Shown here one piece after another: positions 9,398-17,352 of a stretch of DNA of 64,000 bases. Positions within the stretch are counted from its first letter, which is position 1. Every line of letters starts with the position of its first letter. Where the stretch lies: contig JAJXUV010000003.1 of NCBI GenBank assembly GCA_021782495.1, positions 62,001 to 126,000 on the forward strand. The letters are read 5' to 3'. The notes beneath the pieces were generated by a model. That model ran no database searches. It was not told the origin of the DNA and saw only the letters and a program-made list of their open reading frames with translations. The translations under genes and the position numbers were made by a program. The stretch is from Pseudomonadota bacterium. Its GTDB lineage: Bacteria; Pseudomonadota; Gammaproteobacteria; UBA1113.

Positions 9398-9409
9398 TCA
9401 ATCAGTCAA
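9381..9409 (-). promoter_or_regulatory. Predicted bioB operon promoter
   Basis: On the minus strand TTGACT (9404-9409), a 17-base spacer and TAAGAT (9381-9386). It faces the bioA promoter and is almost completely covered by the palindrome at 9384-9409. Confidence 0.55.
9384..9409. promoter_or_regulatory. 26-bp palindrome, candidate biotin operator
   Basis: Arms TTAACTGAT and ATCAGTCAA surround a central GAATTC; 22 of 26 positions obey dyad symmetry. It covers the -35 and the edge of the -10 of bioB and the -10 of bioA. This is the place a bio repressor would bind, and BirA with an N-terminal helix-turn-helix is encoded 5 kb away. The sequence does not match the enterobacterial BirA operator, which has 9-base arms and a spacer of about 16, so the binding protein is inferred. 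Confidence 0.55.
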
Positions 9410-9437
9410 CATTAAAAAAACATAAGGTTTACTGAAT

Positions 9438-10745
9438 ATGAATGAAGCCGAACTGCTTGAACTTGATCAAAATTTAAACTGGCATCCCTGCTCCCAAATG
9501 AAAGAATACGAGAACTTCAAGCCTTTGGTGATCAAACGCGCCTATGACAGTTACCTAGAATTAAGCGATGGTCGAAAAATTATTGACGCTATTTCTAGCT
9601 GGTGGTGCAAATCTCTGGGACACAATCATCCCGAATTGAAAAAAGCAGCCTTTGCACAAATTGAAAAATTCGAACACGTACTTTTTGCACGGACCACTTA
9701 CGATGTCGTCGTTGAATTGGCCCAAGCATTGAGTGCTTTATTACCGGGCTTGAATAAAGTCTCTTATGCCAGCGATGGCTCCTCGGCAGTGGAAATCGCT
9801 TTAAAAATGAGTATGCACGCCCGATACCTACAAAATCAGCCACAGCGCACTCAATTTATTGCCCTTAAAAATGGCTACCATGGCGAAACGATAGGCGCGT
9901 TGGGTGTGAGTGATTTGGGTTTATATAAAACGCCTTATAATCCTTGGCTGTTTTCTTCTGTTTTCATTGAACCGCTTTATGTTCAGAACAAGCAAGATCC
10001 GCGATGGAACGATGCGACAGAACATTGGATAGCCATTGAAAAACAGTTAGCAGCTTATACTGATACCGCTACAGCCATTATTTTAGAGCCTATTGTTCAA
10101 GGCGCAGCGGGCATGAAAATTTACAGCCAAGATTTTTTAAAACGATTGTCTTTGTGGGCCAAAACACACGATGTGCACCTCATTGCCGATGAAATTATGA
10201 CGGGCATTGGGCGTACCGGAAACATGTTGGCTTGTGAATACGCTGGTATTCAACCTGATTTTCTGTGTTTATCTAAAGGGCTAACCTCCGGCTGGGTGCC
10301 CTTCAGCGTGGTCTTAAGCACCGATCCCATTTATCAATTATTTTATGGCGAGGATGAAGGAAATCGTACTTTTGCCCATTCACATACGTATTCAGGCAAT
10401 GCTTTAGGGGCAAGCCTGGCTTTAGCGACTTTAAAGATCGTGAAAAGAGATCAATTGTGTTTAAGAGCCCAAGCCTTAGAACCGATTTTAGAAGCGCACA
10501 TGAATGAAATTGCAGAGAAAACCGGCGCACTTCAAAATGTACGCGCTATCGGCGCCATCGTTGCTGCCGATCTCATTCAGGGGGATGGTAAAAATCGGAA
10601 ACTCGTTCAAAAAGCCGGAGAACTCGGAGCGCTGCTTCGACCAATAGGCAATACCTTATATTGGCTGCCGCCGCTGAACATTGGTCTTGATACTTTAGAA
10701 GACTTAAAAGACATTAGCTTAGAAGCATTGAAGGGCACTCTTTGA
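9438..10745 (+). CDS. bioA: Adenosylmethionine-8-amino-7-oxononanoate aminotransferase
   Basis: PLP transaminase that converts KAPA to 7,8-diaminopelargonate with SAM as amino donor. SSWWCKSLGHNHP near residue 55, YASDGSSAVEIALKM, the GYHGET segment and the PLP lysine in LCLSKGLTSGW identify a class III aminotransferase of the BioA type. 435 residues, as expected. Divergent from bioB with a 74-base shared promoter region. With bioB, F, H, C and D it completes biotin synthesis from malonyl-ACP. Confidence 0.96.
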   Translation: MNEAELLELDQNLNWHPCSQMKEYENFKPLVIKRAYDSYLELSDGRKIIDAISSWWCKSLGHNHPELKKAAFAQIEKFEHVLFARTTYDVVVELAQALSALLPGLNKVSYASDGSSAVEIALKMSMHARYLQNQPQRTQFIALKNGYHGETIGALGVSDLGLYKTPYNPWLFSSVFIEPLYVQNKQDPRWNDATEHWIAIEKQLAAYTDTATAIILEPIVQGAAGMKIYSQDFLKRLSLWAKTHDVHLIADEIMTGIGRTGNMLACEYAGIQPDFLCLSKGLTSGWVPFSVVLSTDPIYQLFYGEDEGNRTFAHSHTYSGNALGASLALATLKIVKRDQLCLRAQALEPILEAHMNEIAEKTGALQNVRAIGAIVAADLIQGDGKNRKLVQKAGELGALLRPIGNTLYWLPPLNIGLDTLEDLKDISLEALKGTL

Positions 10746-10754
10746 GGGCCCTTC
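10730..10754. terminator. Stem-loop at the bioA 3' end
   Basis: GAAGGGC (10730-10736) pairs with GCCCTTC (10748-10754) across an 11-base loop that includes the bioA stop codon. The following sequence is AT-rich without a clean T-run. It could serve the convergent pair bioA and 10767-11114, but termination is only inferred. Confidence 0.3.
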
Positions 10755-10766
10755 AGACTATAAATA

Positions 10767-11114
10767 TTATTTATTATGGTTGTGAGTTGGGTTAGAGCAA
10801 TTCTTATCACAACACTCTGTATTGCCCTCTTTACCACATCTACAGATTCGACATTTACAACATTTGCAGAAACAATTGTAAATCCAGGCCACTAAAAAGC
10901 CGGCTATAAACCCATGCAATAATCCCCATAAGCCGCCTATTAAACTACCCATAGGCGTTGGGGCGTAGCCTATGTACATAGAACCCATGGCTCCGACCAA
11001 GGTAATACCGCCGTGCTGAAAAAACAATCCGGCAATAAAACACCATAAGCCCCATACGATACCGATCGCCAGCCCAAAACAACCCGCACAAATCTTCTTA
11101 GCGCCTGATTTCAT
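10767..11114 (-). CDS. Small two- or three-helix membrane protein with Cys-rich tail
   Basis: About 115 residues starting MKSGAKK; GGAGAGACGTT directly before this ATG rules out the longer frame from 11141. The hydrophobic part (about 7-85) has helices rich in Gly/Trp/Phe and the segment SLIGGLWGLLHGFIAGFLVAW. This pattern is typical of short bacterial membrane proteins often annotated as bacteriophage holin, although most are not in phages. The last 35 residues are unusual: ten cysteines in CxCC, CxxC and CC pairs plus two terminal histidines, suggesting metal binding. Function unknown. Confidence 0.7.
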   Translation of the reverse strand: MKSGAKKICAGCFGLAIGIVWGLWCFIAGLFFQHGGITLVGAMGSMYIGYAPTPMGSLIGGLWGLLHGFIAGFLVAWIYNCFCKCCKCRICRCGKEGNTECCDKNCSNPTHNHNK

Positions 11115-11208
11115 AACGTCTCTCCTTAGAATAAAATGCAATAATGGTTCTTACAGGCCCTTAGGGACACTGCTTTACCAGTCTAGCACGATATTTGGAT
11201 CTTGAGAA

Positions 11209-11859
11209 CTAAGGGATTTGCCACTTGGCTAATTTTGGTAAAAAAGCACTTAAGCGATGTGCTTTTTGGGTAATATTTTGCCAATTTCGCGCTTGTAAAT
11301 CCTTTTGTAAGACGAGCCACGTCCCCGCCACCCAATCGACATTGCTCAATTGTAAATATTCCAAAGCAGTTTCTGCATTGACACCACCACAAACACAAAA
11401 ACGGATCTTGGGGAAAATAGCTTCAAACTGTTGTAAAGCATTCACGCCGCCCATAATATTGGCCGGATAGAATTTAATCGTGTTAAAACCTTGTTCATTC
11501 AACCACAAAATTTCCGCCAAAGTACCTGCTGCAGGTAAATAAGGCAAGCGACAATGCTGCACTTTTTCTAATAGATTGCGCGTTACAGCCGGGCTCCCAA
11601 TGTAATCGACAGGCAAACCTTCTAAGCGTTTAAATTGCGCAGCTTCTAAAACCGTTGTCACACCCAGACAAGTCTGCGGAAATTTTTCTTTGATGAGTGA
11701 AATCGCATCCCAAGCAGTATCGGTTCTTAAAGTTAATTCTAAAATGTGGATATTAGCGGCGGCTAAAGCTTCGACCAAAGGCAAAGCCCATTCTAGGCGA
11801 TGCAAAGTGAGCACTGGTATTAACGAATGGTTGGACGGTATTTGGCGTATGGCATCCAT
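11209..11859 (-). CDS. eda: KDPG/KHG aldolase (2-dehydro-3-deoxyphosphogluconate aldolase)
   Basis: Class I aldolase cleaving 2-keto-3-deoxy-6-phosphogluconate to pyruvate and glyceraldehyde 3-phosphate. The catalytic Glu is in ILELTLRT (E41) and the Schiff-base Lys in TIKFYPANIMGG (K129). The phosphate loop CVCGGVNAETA is also present. The usual PGVATPSE motif appears as PAAGTLAE. At 216 residues it fits the family. No edd (dehydratase) is nearby, so its substrate source is unknown. It is divergent from the metallo-beta-lactamase gene with only 62 bases between starts. Confidence 0.85.
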   Translation of the reverse strand: MDAIRQIPSNHSLIPVLTLHRLEWALPLVEALAAANIHILELTLRTDTAWDAISLIKEKFPQTCLGVTTVLEAAQFKRLEGLPVDYIGSPAVTRNLLEKVQHCRLPYLPAAGTLAEILWLNEQGFNTIKFYPANIMGGVNALQQFEAIFPKIRFCVCGGVNAETALEYLQLSNVDWVAGTWLVLQKDLQARNWQNITQKAHRLSAFLPKLAKWQIP

Positions 11860-11921
11860 CGTGACATTTCCTTAGCGCTGCGCTATTCTTGAAGCTATAG
11901 AAACAATAGGATAATACCACA

Positions 11922-12785
11922 ATGACGATTAAAATTTCTTCGCTCTTCGGCAATGGCCAACATTTGGATGGCGGCGCTATGTTTGGGCACGTTCCCAAAG
12001 CTTTGTGGTCCCAGTGGTTACGCCCTGATGCAGAAAACCATGTTTTTTTGGCTTGCAGAGCTTTGCTCATTGAAGATGAGCAACGGCGCATTTTATTGGA
12101 AACGGGCATTGGCGCTTTTTTTTCACCCGAATTAAAACAACGTTATGGGGTGACGCCGGAACAGCATGTTTTATTAGAGTCTTTGGAGAAATTGGGTTTG
12201 TCGCACACCGACATCGACGTTGTGATTTTATCGCACTTGCATTTCGATCATGCCGGCGGTTTATTAAGTGCTTATGAAGCCGATCACAAAAATCGTTTGT
12301 TGTTTCCCAATGCGCGCTATTTGGTGAGTCAAGAAAGTTTTATTCGCGCTAAAGCACCGCACAAACGTGACAGAGCCTCTTTTATTCCTGAACTGACACA
12401 TTTATTGGAAGCTTCAGACCGTTTGGAATTGATCGCCAATGAACACTCTCCTACTTTGGGTGAAAATTATCGATTTCATTTCAGCGAAGGCCATACACCA
12501 GGACTGATGCTCACCGAAATCAACACGGAACACGGCCCTTTGGTTTTTGCTGCTGATTTAATTCCGGGCATCGCTTGGTTGCATTCACCGATCACCATGG
12601 GTTATGACCGATTTCCAGAAAAAGTAGTCGATGAAAAAGAAACTTTATTAGATTATTTAGTCAAACAGAAAGGTCGCTTGTTTTACACCCACGATCCGCA
12701 TATTGCTTTATCGAATGTGGTGCGCGATGAAAAAGGCCGTTTTGTGGCAACGGAAACTTTGAGTGAAATAAGCCGGGTTGCTTAA
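11922..12785 (+). CDS. Metallo-beta-lactamase fold hydrolase, lactonase-like
   Basis: 287 residues with the metal-binding motif SHLHFDHAGG (H105, H107, D109, H110), a second-shell H in EGHTPGLM, the bridging Asp in FAADLIPG and a final His in FYTHDPH. This arrangement is typical of the AHL-lactonase/MBL hydrolase group, with a hydrophilic catalytic face and no signal peptide. The substrate cannot be inferred; quorum quenching is one option among many. It is divergent from eda and followed 54 bases later by the orphan membrane protein. Confidence 0.8.
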   Translation: MTIKISSLFGNGQHLDGGAMFGHVPKALWSQWLRPDAENHVFLACRALLIEDEQRRILLETGIGAFFSPELKQRYGVTPEQHVLLESLEKLGLSHTDIDVVILSHLHFDHAGGLLSAYEADHKNRLLFPNARYLVSQESFIRAKAPHKRDRASFIPELTHLLEASDRLELIANEHSPTLGENYRFHFSEGHTPGLMLTEINTEHGPLVFAADLIPGIAWLHSPITMGYDRFPEKVVDEKETLLDYLVKQKGRLFYTHDPHIALSNVVRDEKGRFVATETLSEISRVA

Positions 12786-12839
12786 ATATGGTTAATATAT
12801 TAACATTTTAGTATTGCACTAAAATAAGAGGGTAAAAAA

Positions 12840-14501
12840 ATGAGCATAAACCGTCGCCATGTACGAGCCTACATTGAGCATTTTTTGCGCTACTCTCAAA
12901 GCATTTACTTTAAAAATATTTCCCTTGCCTTGGCGGCTGGGCTTGGTGTGGAAATATTTAATCAGCATGCCAATACACTTATAGAAGCTACCACCCAACG
13001 TCATCTGTCCGATTTGTTTATATTAGAGGGAAATATTGCCGATTTATGCTTAAACTATACCCATTTTAATAAAGATCGTCGTGTTGCAAGGGAAATCCTC
13101 CGTGCATTTAATTTCGGTTATATGGAAATTATAAATGGTCCAGCAGAAAAATATACGCCCTATTTCGCACAAAAATTCATAGCCGATAGCTGTGAAAATG
13201 TTTTTTCTATGGCCGATCTCGCAATCATCGATAATACCATGAGGCTATTAAGCTATGGATTGATTATTAAATATTTGATCAATGCGATACCACCCTTCAT
13301 GCCCGAGGCCCTCGATATTGATACCACGCTATTGCGTTCTTTAATGCTCAACCAAAAAGAAGCACCCTACTTTTCGGAAATAATTTCTCAGATGCTAACA
13401 AATTTAGGATTCCATGAAGAAGATTTGGAAACTGGTTTAAAAAAGGTGGGCGTATGGATAAAATCTCCCTTTACCCAAGGAAGCATTTTGTTTCCGCTAA
13501 CAACGAGCGCCGGTAGAAGTTACGATGTAGGTGATTTATCGGCATTGCAAGCGAATAAATTCGATCCGATAACTAGGCAATCCTTAACAGGCATTTATTA
13601 TAATAAGACATTGTTTAGTATGATATATCACGGCATACAAACGATATTGAATCAGCAAGCACAGATACCCAATGAAAAGAAAACAGCGTTTATGCAACAA
13701 CTACAGCGTATTCATCAAAGTCTTCAAAAAAAATTACACGAAAAACCATTGATTAGCAACACAGCTCAAAAAAAAGAAATATCCCTATTTAGTATCGTAT
13801 CCTTTATGATGGCAGGATTTTTTTCTCTCAGTCGCGTTTTTTTACCTATTTTTATTCCTTTTGCCTGTCGGCTAGAGTTAGGAGAATGGCAAAACCCTCT
13901 GCCGCAACTCTGCGCTGATTTTGTATCCGCATTGCAATTAACAACCAAAGGATTTCACGGCGCCTTTGACTATGGAATAAAAAGTGCTACGCAATGCTTA
14001 GAAGAACATACTAAAGACGCGTGTAATACCAAGGCAATGAAAGCAGCAGCGCTCAATAACCCGTTGAATAGAGAATGGAACTTACAAAATGTACACGCTG
14101 AAAAATCAGAAGATTCATTTATATTCATTCTATTGTCCACTTTTATAGGTCCCTTGTTTTTATGGATACTCTTACAAATAGCGCTTTTAAGCTTTAAATT
14201 TGTCAGAGGAAATCCATCCAGAGAAGAAGATGTTGCGCATGCTGTGAGATTGCTTGAGCGACAAGAAGCTATGCCAGAAGCCATAGAAGAAGGCCCTACC
14301 TTGCAAGAACTTCAAGAACGTTATAAAGAACTCCAAGCAGAGAAAGATAAAACTTCAGTCATGGTATTGTGTACCGGTTGCAGCAGTTCCTATTTTAGTC
14401 GCGATGTGCACAAGCCATGTGTTTCAGGTGCGGAATTAATCCCTGATTACGATATCAGTGCTTTGGTTAGAAATGATCATCGGCGCGCGCCGAATACTTA
14501 A
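12840..14501 (+). CDS. Orphan membrane protein, 553 residues
   Basis: GAGGG is placed 7 bases before the ATG. No recognised family. A mainly helical N-terminal half (to about 310) is followed by a hydrophobic segment near 320-345 (IVSFMMAGFFSLSRVFLPIF), a soluble loop with four cysteines, a second strong membrane segment near 425-450 (FIGPLFLWILLQIALLSF), and a coiled-coil Glu-rich tail. The last part has a CTGCSSSYFS stretch. Two membrane helices bracketing a Cys-containing loop suggest an integral membrane protein with an oxidised loop. It might be a host-directed protein, but there is no direct support. Confidence 0.75.
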   Translation: MSINRRHVRAYIEHFLRYSQSIYFKNISLALAAGLGVEIFNQHANTLIEATTQRHLSDLFILEGNIADLCLNYTHFNKDRRVAREILRAFNFGYMEIINGPAEKYTPYFAQKFIADSCENVFSMADLAIIDNTMRLLSYGLIIKYLINAIPPFMPEALDIDTTLLRSLMLNQKEAPYFSEIISQMLTNLGFHEEDLETGLKKVGVWIKSPFTQGSILFPLTTSAGRSYDVGDLSALQANKFDPITRQSLTGIYYNKTLFSMIYHGIQTILNQQAQIPNEKKTAFMQQLQRIHQSLQKKLHEKPLISNTAQKKEISLFSIVSFMMAGFFSLSRVFLPIFIPFACRLELGEWQNPLPQLCADFVSALQLTTKGFHGAFDYGIKSATQCLEEHTKDACNTKAMKAAALNNPLNREWNLQNVHAEKSEDSFIFILLSTFIGPLFLWILLQIALLSFKFVRGNPSREEDVAHAVRLLERQEAMPEAIEEGPTLQELQERYKELQAEKDKTSVMVLCTGCSSSYFSRDVHKPCVSGAELIPDYDISALVRNDHRRAPNT

Positions 14502-14506
14502 GGTAT

Positions 14507-15010
14507 CTAGCTTTCTAATACCGTCATTATTTTACGCACATCTTCTTCAACAGAAATAGATTCGATGATCAAGGTTGCTACTTCTTCAAATAAATTATCG
14601 CGCTCAAGATGCTGTTTTTCTAAAAAGGCTTTCATATCTGGAATAGGAAGCAAGGGAACTCTGCCACCAGACATTCGACTCAGTTGCTCAGGTATGGAGA
14701 CTTTCAAATAAACCACATACTCTGAAGACAATAATTTTCTATTTTCTGCAGTGGCAATCACCGATTCTTCTAAAACAGCTACAACGTGTTCTTGGGCAAT
14801 ATAATGGCATATTATTTCAGTTTCACATCGATGAAAGGATTCTTCGCCTTGTGCTCCTAAAATATCACTCAAACTTCGTCCGATGTAACGTTCTAAACTG
14901 GGATTGGCATCGATGTATTTCCACTGCAGAGCTTTAGCCAAAGCTTCGCTGAGTAAAGCTTTACCAGCACCCATATGTCCAAGAACGAAAATACGTTTAG
15001 GTTTAGTCAT
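14507..15010 (-). CDS. Shikimate-kinase-like P-loop protein with lost substrate site
   Basis: 167 residues aligning over the full length with shikimate kinase. The P-loop is GHMGAGKA (11-18), with Ala instead of the usual Ser/Thr after Lys. The first Asp of the DxD pair is kept (D34), but the second is Asn, the shikimate-binding Arg in the GEExF segment is His (H60), and the GGG loop is replaced by EES (81-83). Two later arginines (GGRVPLL, LERDNLFEE) are kept. This suggests ATP or nucleotide binding without shikimate phosphorylation, so it should not be called aroK. Its stop is 5 bases from the stop of the convergent 553-residue gene. Confidence 0.75.
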   Translation of the reverse strand: MTKPKRIFVLGHMGAGKALLSEALAKALQWKYIDANPSLERYIGRSLSDILGAQGEESFHRCETEIICHYIAQEHVVAVLEESVIATAENRKLLSSEYVVYLKVSIPEQLSRMSGGRVPLLPIPDMKAFLEKQHLERDNLFEEVATLIIESISVEEDVRKIMTVLES

Positions 15011-15061
15011 ATCGAAAGTTATCCTAAAGACTCTATTTTCTTAAAATGCCCTGCTGCTTCT

Positions 15062-15193
15062 TTAAAAATAGCTCGTCGACTCTCTATTATCACTAACATT
15101 TTTCCATTCACCACGTTCAACTGCATCTAGAAATTCTCTTTCTTCTGTATCCAGTTTTACATCAAATATATCTTTTCCAGTCTTCTTCATCAT
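15062..15193 (-). pseudogene. Truncated antitoxin-like remnant
   Basis: 43 codons starting MMKKTGKDIFDVKLDTEERE. The pattern LDTEEREFLDAVERGEWKNV resembles the N-terminus of small CopG/BrnA-type antitoxins (LDKEEQELLDxxExGEWKSV). The frame stops early at TAA 15062-15064. In the next frame the sequence continues RRAIFKEAAGHFKKIESLG, which would fit the following part of such a protein, so a frameshift is likely. No toxin partner is beside it. The family call rests on memory of the motif. Confidence 0.4.
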
Positions 15194-15330
15194 TGCTTAC
15201 CTATTTTAAATATTTTTGACTCAAAATGTAACGATACCATACTCTAACACAGTGCGCACGATATGGCTACTAGCCTTTACTCCGGCCTCAAAAAAAAATC
15301 ACCTCGCAATCCATGCGATCTCAAACTCTC

Positions 15331-15624
15331 TTAGAAAGCAATGTCTTCGTAGAGTTCTTGCCATTTTGGATTAATACTCTCAATTAAATCCATTTTACTT
15401 TTTCTAGAACCGGCTTTAATTTGCTTCTCTCGTGCAATCGCAGATACCATGCTTTCATGTAACTCGTAAAATACCAAGTTTTTACAGCCGTATTTTTCAG
15501 CAAATCCTTTGAAGGTACTTTCTTTGTGCTGACAGACTCTCTGAACAAGAAAAGATGTTACGCCCCTATAAAGAGTACCGTACTTTTTATTTGCCATAAT
15601 ATAAACAACAGTTTCTTTTACCAC
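15331..15624 (-). CDS. GIY-YIG nuclease superfamily protein
   Basis: 97 residues, the standard length for the small UPF0213-type GIY-YIG domain proteins. VYIMANKKYGTLYRGVTS carries the two tyrosines, although the second motif reads YRG rather than YIG; the catalytic Arg (VQR) and the Glu in FYELHE are kept. These small proteins occur near repetitive palindromes in many intracellular bacteria. A remnant of a second copy of its 3' end lies at 15756-15779. Confidence 0.88.
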   Translation of the reverse strand: MVKETVVYIMANKKYGTLYRGVTSFLVQRVCQHKESTFKGFAEKYGCKNLVFYELHESMVSAIAREKQIKAGSRKSKMDLIESINPKWQELYEDIAF

Positions 15625-15728
15625 TAAAAATTCTCATGGATTGCTGCGTCGACCATTACTTATTTCATATTTTCGCACCAAATTTGTGGAACGGTCTCCT
15701 CGCAATGACGGTCTTCGGAAGGTGACGA

Positions 15729-15779
15729 AGCAACCCATAGCGATCTGAAAATTACCTAGAAAATAATGTCTTTGTAAAA
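15729..15779 (-). pseudogene. 3' remnant of a second GIY-YIG gene
   Basis: The last eight codons (15756-15779) read FYKDIIF-stop, matching the LYEDIAF-stop end of the intact gene at 15331. The following 27 bases also match between the two places (GCAAYCCAT and GCGATCT are shared). Upstream coding sequence is gone. The 206-base gap between the GIY-YIG gene and the serine hydrolase otherwise holds only CTCCTCGCAATGACG-type palindrome fragments. Confidence 0.5.
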
Positions 15780-15830
15780 TCAAAAAAACCATGTTAAAAT
15801 ATATCTATTGAGAAATCACAAGGACGAACA

Positions 15831-17210
15831 ATGAAAATTTATCCATCTTCTAAGTGCACTGTCTTTGCGTTGACTTTAGTATTACTCGCAATCACTACGC
15901 CCAGCTTTGCCATCGATAATAGCAGCACGCTTTCTGAAAAACTCGATACTGTGGCTACTGCTTTTCAAAATAATCGTCATTTCATGGGTACTATATTGGT
16001 GGCTCAAAACAACCACATTTTACTCAAAAAAGCCTATGGCATGGCAGATCTAGAATGGAATACACCCAATACGATTGATGCTAAATTTCGCTTAGGTTCT
16101 ATTACAAAGCAATTCACTGCGGCGGCAATTTTGCAATTGGCGGAACAACATAAACTTTCTTTAAGCGATCCTGCTTGTCAATACTTTGATGCTTGCCCTA
16201 AAACTTGGCAGAAAATCACGATTCGCCAGCTGCTCAGTCACACATCTGGCATTCCAAGTTATATAGACGATAAAAAATTTCTACAACCAGCAGGAAAACG
16301 AATTCCTAAAACACCAGCTGAAACGCTATTACTCTCTAAAAATAAGCCACTTGATTTTAAACCCGGTACACAATGGAAATATAGCAATAGTGGTTATATT
16401 TTTCTAGGGATTATCATCGAAAAAGTCTCCGGTGAAAAATACGCAGATTACATTAAAAGCCATATTTTTAAACCCTTGTCTATGTCTGATAGCGGCTATG
16501 ACAGAACAGAAGAAGTTTTATACCATCGCGCATCGGGTTATCGACGTTGTGCTGATCAATTTTACAATGCCGATTATATAGATATGTCGATTCCTTTTGC
16601 AGCAGGCGCACTCTATTCTACGATTGAAGATTTGTATAAATGGGATCAGTCTTTGTATACCAATAAAGTGCTTAGTCTAGATTCACGCCAGGAAATGTTT
16701 ACACCCGTCATGAATAATTATGGTTATGGCGTCGATTTAACTCCAATCGCTAACCATACGCAAACAGGCCATGGTGGTAGTATAGAAGGATTTAACACCT
16801 ATATTGCCCGTTTCCCAAAAGACGATACCGTCGTGATTGTCCTCTCTAATGTGGAAATGGACAGCAGAAGTATCACGATTTCACTCGCTGATACCGTTTT
16901 TGGTGAGCAAGCTTATATTCCAACGGTAATAAAAACTATTTCTATCGATCCGATTTTATACAAACGTTACGTAGGTGCTTATAAAACTAAAGATTTCTTA
17001 ATAGAGGTAGTCGATCAAAATGGCCATCTGATGATCGGCCCACAAGATCAACCCAAACTTGAAGCATTGCCCCTTTCAACCACGCAATTTTATACAGAAC
17101 AACTTGATATAACCTTTACTTTTATTCCTGGAAAAGATGAAAAAACGATGAAAATAAAAGTACAACAAGGTGCTAATCCTGTTATGGAAGGAAAACGTAT
17201 TCATAAATAA
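15831..17210 (+). CDS. Exported serine hydrolase, class C beta-lactamase/PBP4 family
   Basis: 459 residues with a signal peptide (about 1-28, ending PSFA). The active-site motifs of the family are S90-x-x-K93 (GSITKQF), Y184-S-N186 (KYSNSGY) and HGGS in GHGGSIEGF as the third box. A C-terminal lipocalin-like extension follows at about 370-459. Members include D-aminopeptidases, esterases and peptidoglycan hydrolases acting in the periplasm; substrate cannot be told. Monocistronic, flanked by GIY-YIG remnants upstream and a type-1 palindrome downstream. Confidence 0.88.
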   Translation: MKIYPSSKCTVFALTLVLLAITTPSFAIDNSSTLSEKLDTVATAFQNNRHFMGTILVAQNNHILLKKAYGMADLEWNTPNTIDAKFRLGSITKQFTAAAILQLAEQHKLSLSDPACQYFDACPKTWQKITIRQLLSHTSGIPSYIDDKKFLQPAGKRIPKTPAETLLLSKNKPLDFKPGTQWKYSNSGYIFLGIIIEKVSGEKYADYIKSHIFKPLSMSDSGYDRTEEVLYHRASGYRRCADQFYNADYIDMSIPFAAGALYSTIEDLYKWDQSLYTNKVLSLDSRQEMFTPVMNNYGYGVDLTPIANHTQTGHGGSIEGFNTYIARFPKDDTVVIVLSNVEMDSRSITISLADTVFGEQAYIPTVIKTISIDPILYKRYVGAYKTKDFLIEVVDQNGHLMIGPQDQPKLEALPLSTTQFYTEQLDITFTFIPGKDEKTMKIKVQQGANPVMEGKRIHK

Positions 17211-17257
17211 CCCCAAGGGCAAGCAGAAATGCAGTGAGTACTGAGTCAATCGACCTC

Positions 17258-17324
17258 AACCGAGCCCGCGACCGTGAGGGAGCGGTTGTCATTTCACCGC
17301 TCCCTCACGGTTACGGCTCGGTTG
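17258..17324. repeat. Type-1 palindromic element, short form
   Basis: Arms AACCGAGCCCGCGACCGTGA and the inverted CACGGTTACGGCTCGGTT are separated by a short centre, forming a near-perfect hairpin between the convergent serine hydrolase and fadE genes. It may terminate both. Confidence 0.8.
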
Positions 17325-17352
17325 AAAACTGCCAAGGATAAATAACATAGAA

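Noticed and set aside
9401-9434. Canonical BirA operator at bioA (GGTTTACTG at 9426-9434 as right half-site)
   Set aside because: The expected left half-site at a 15-16 base spacing matches only three of nine positions.
10767-11114. Prophage holin
   Set aside because: No phage genes nearby; the family name is historical and the Cys-rich tail is atypical.
12786-12839. TTAAATATGGTTAATATATTAACATT upstream of the 553-residue gene as a PmrA box (given here in part: TTAAATATGG, TTAATATATT)
   Set aside because: The TTAA units are spaced 10 and 8 bases, not 11, and no TAGAAT follows at the right distance.
14507-15010. Annotation as functional shikimate kinase (aroK)
   Set aside because: The GGG loop and shikimate-binding residues are missing; only the fold is supported.
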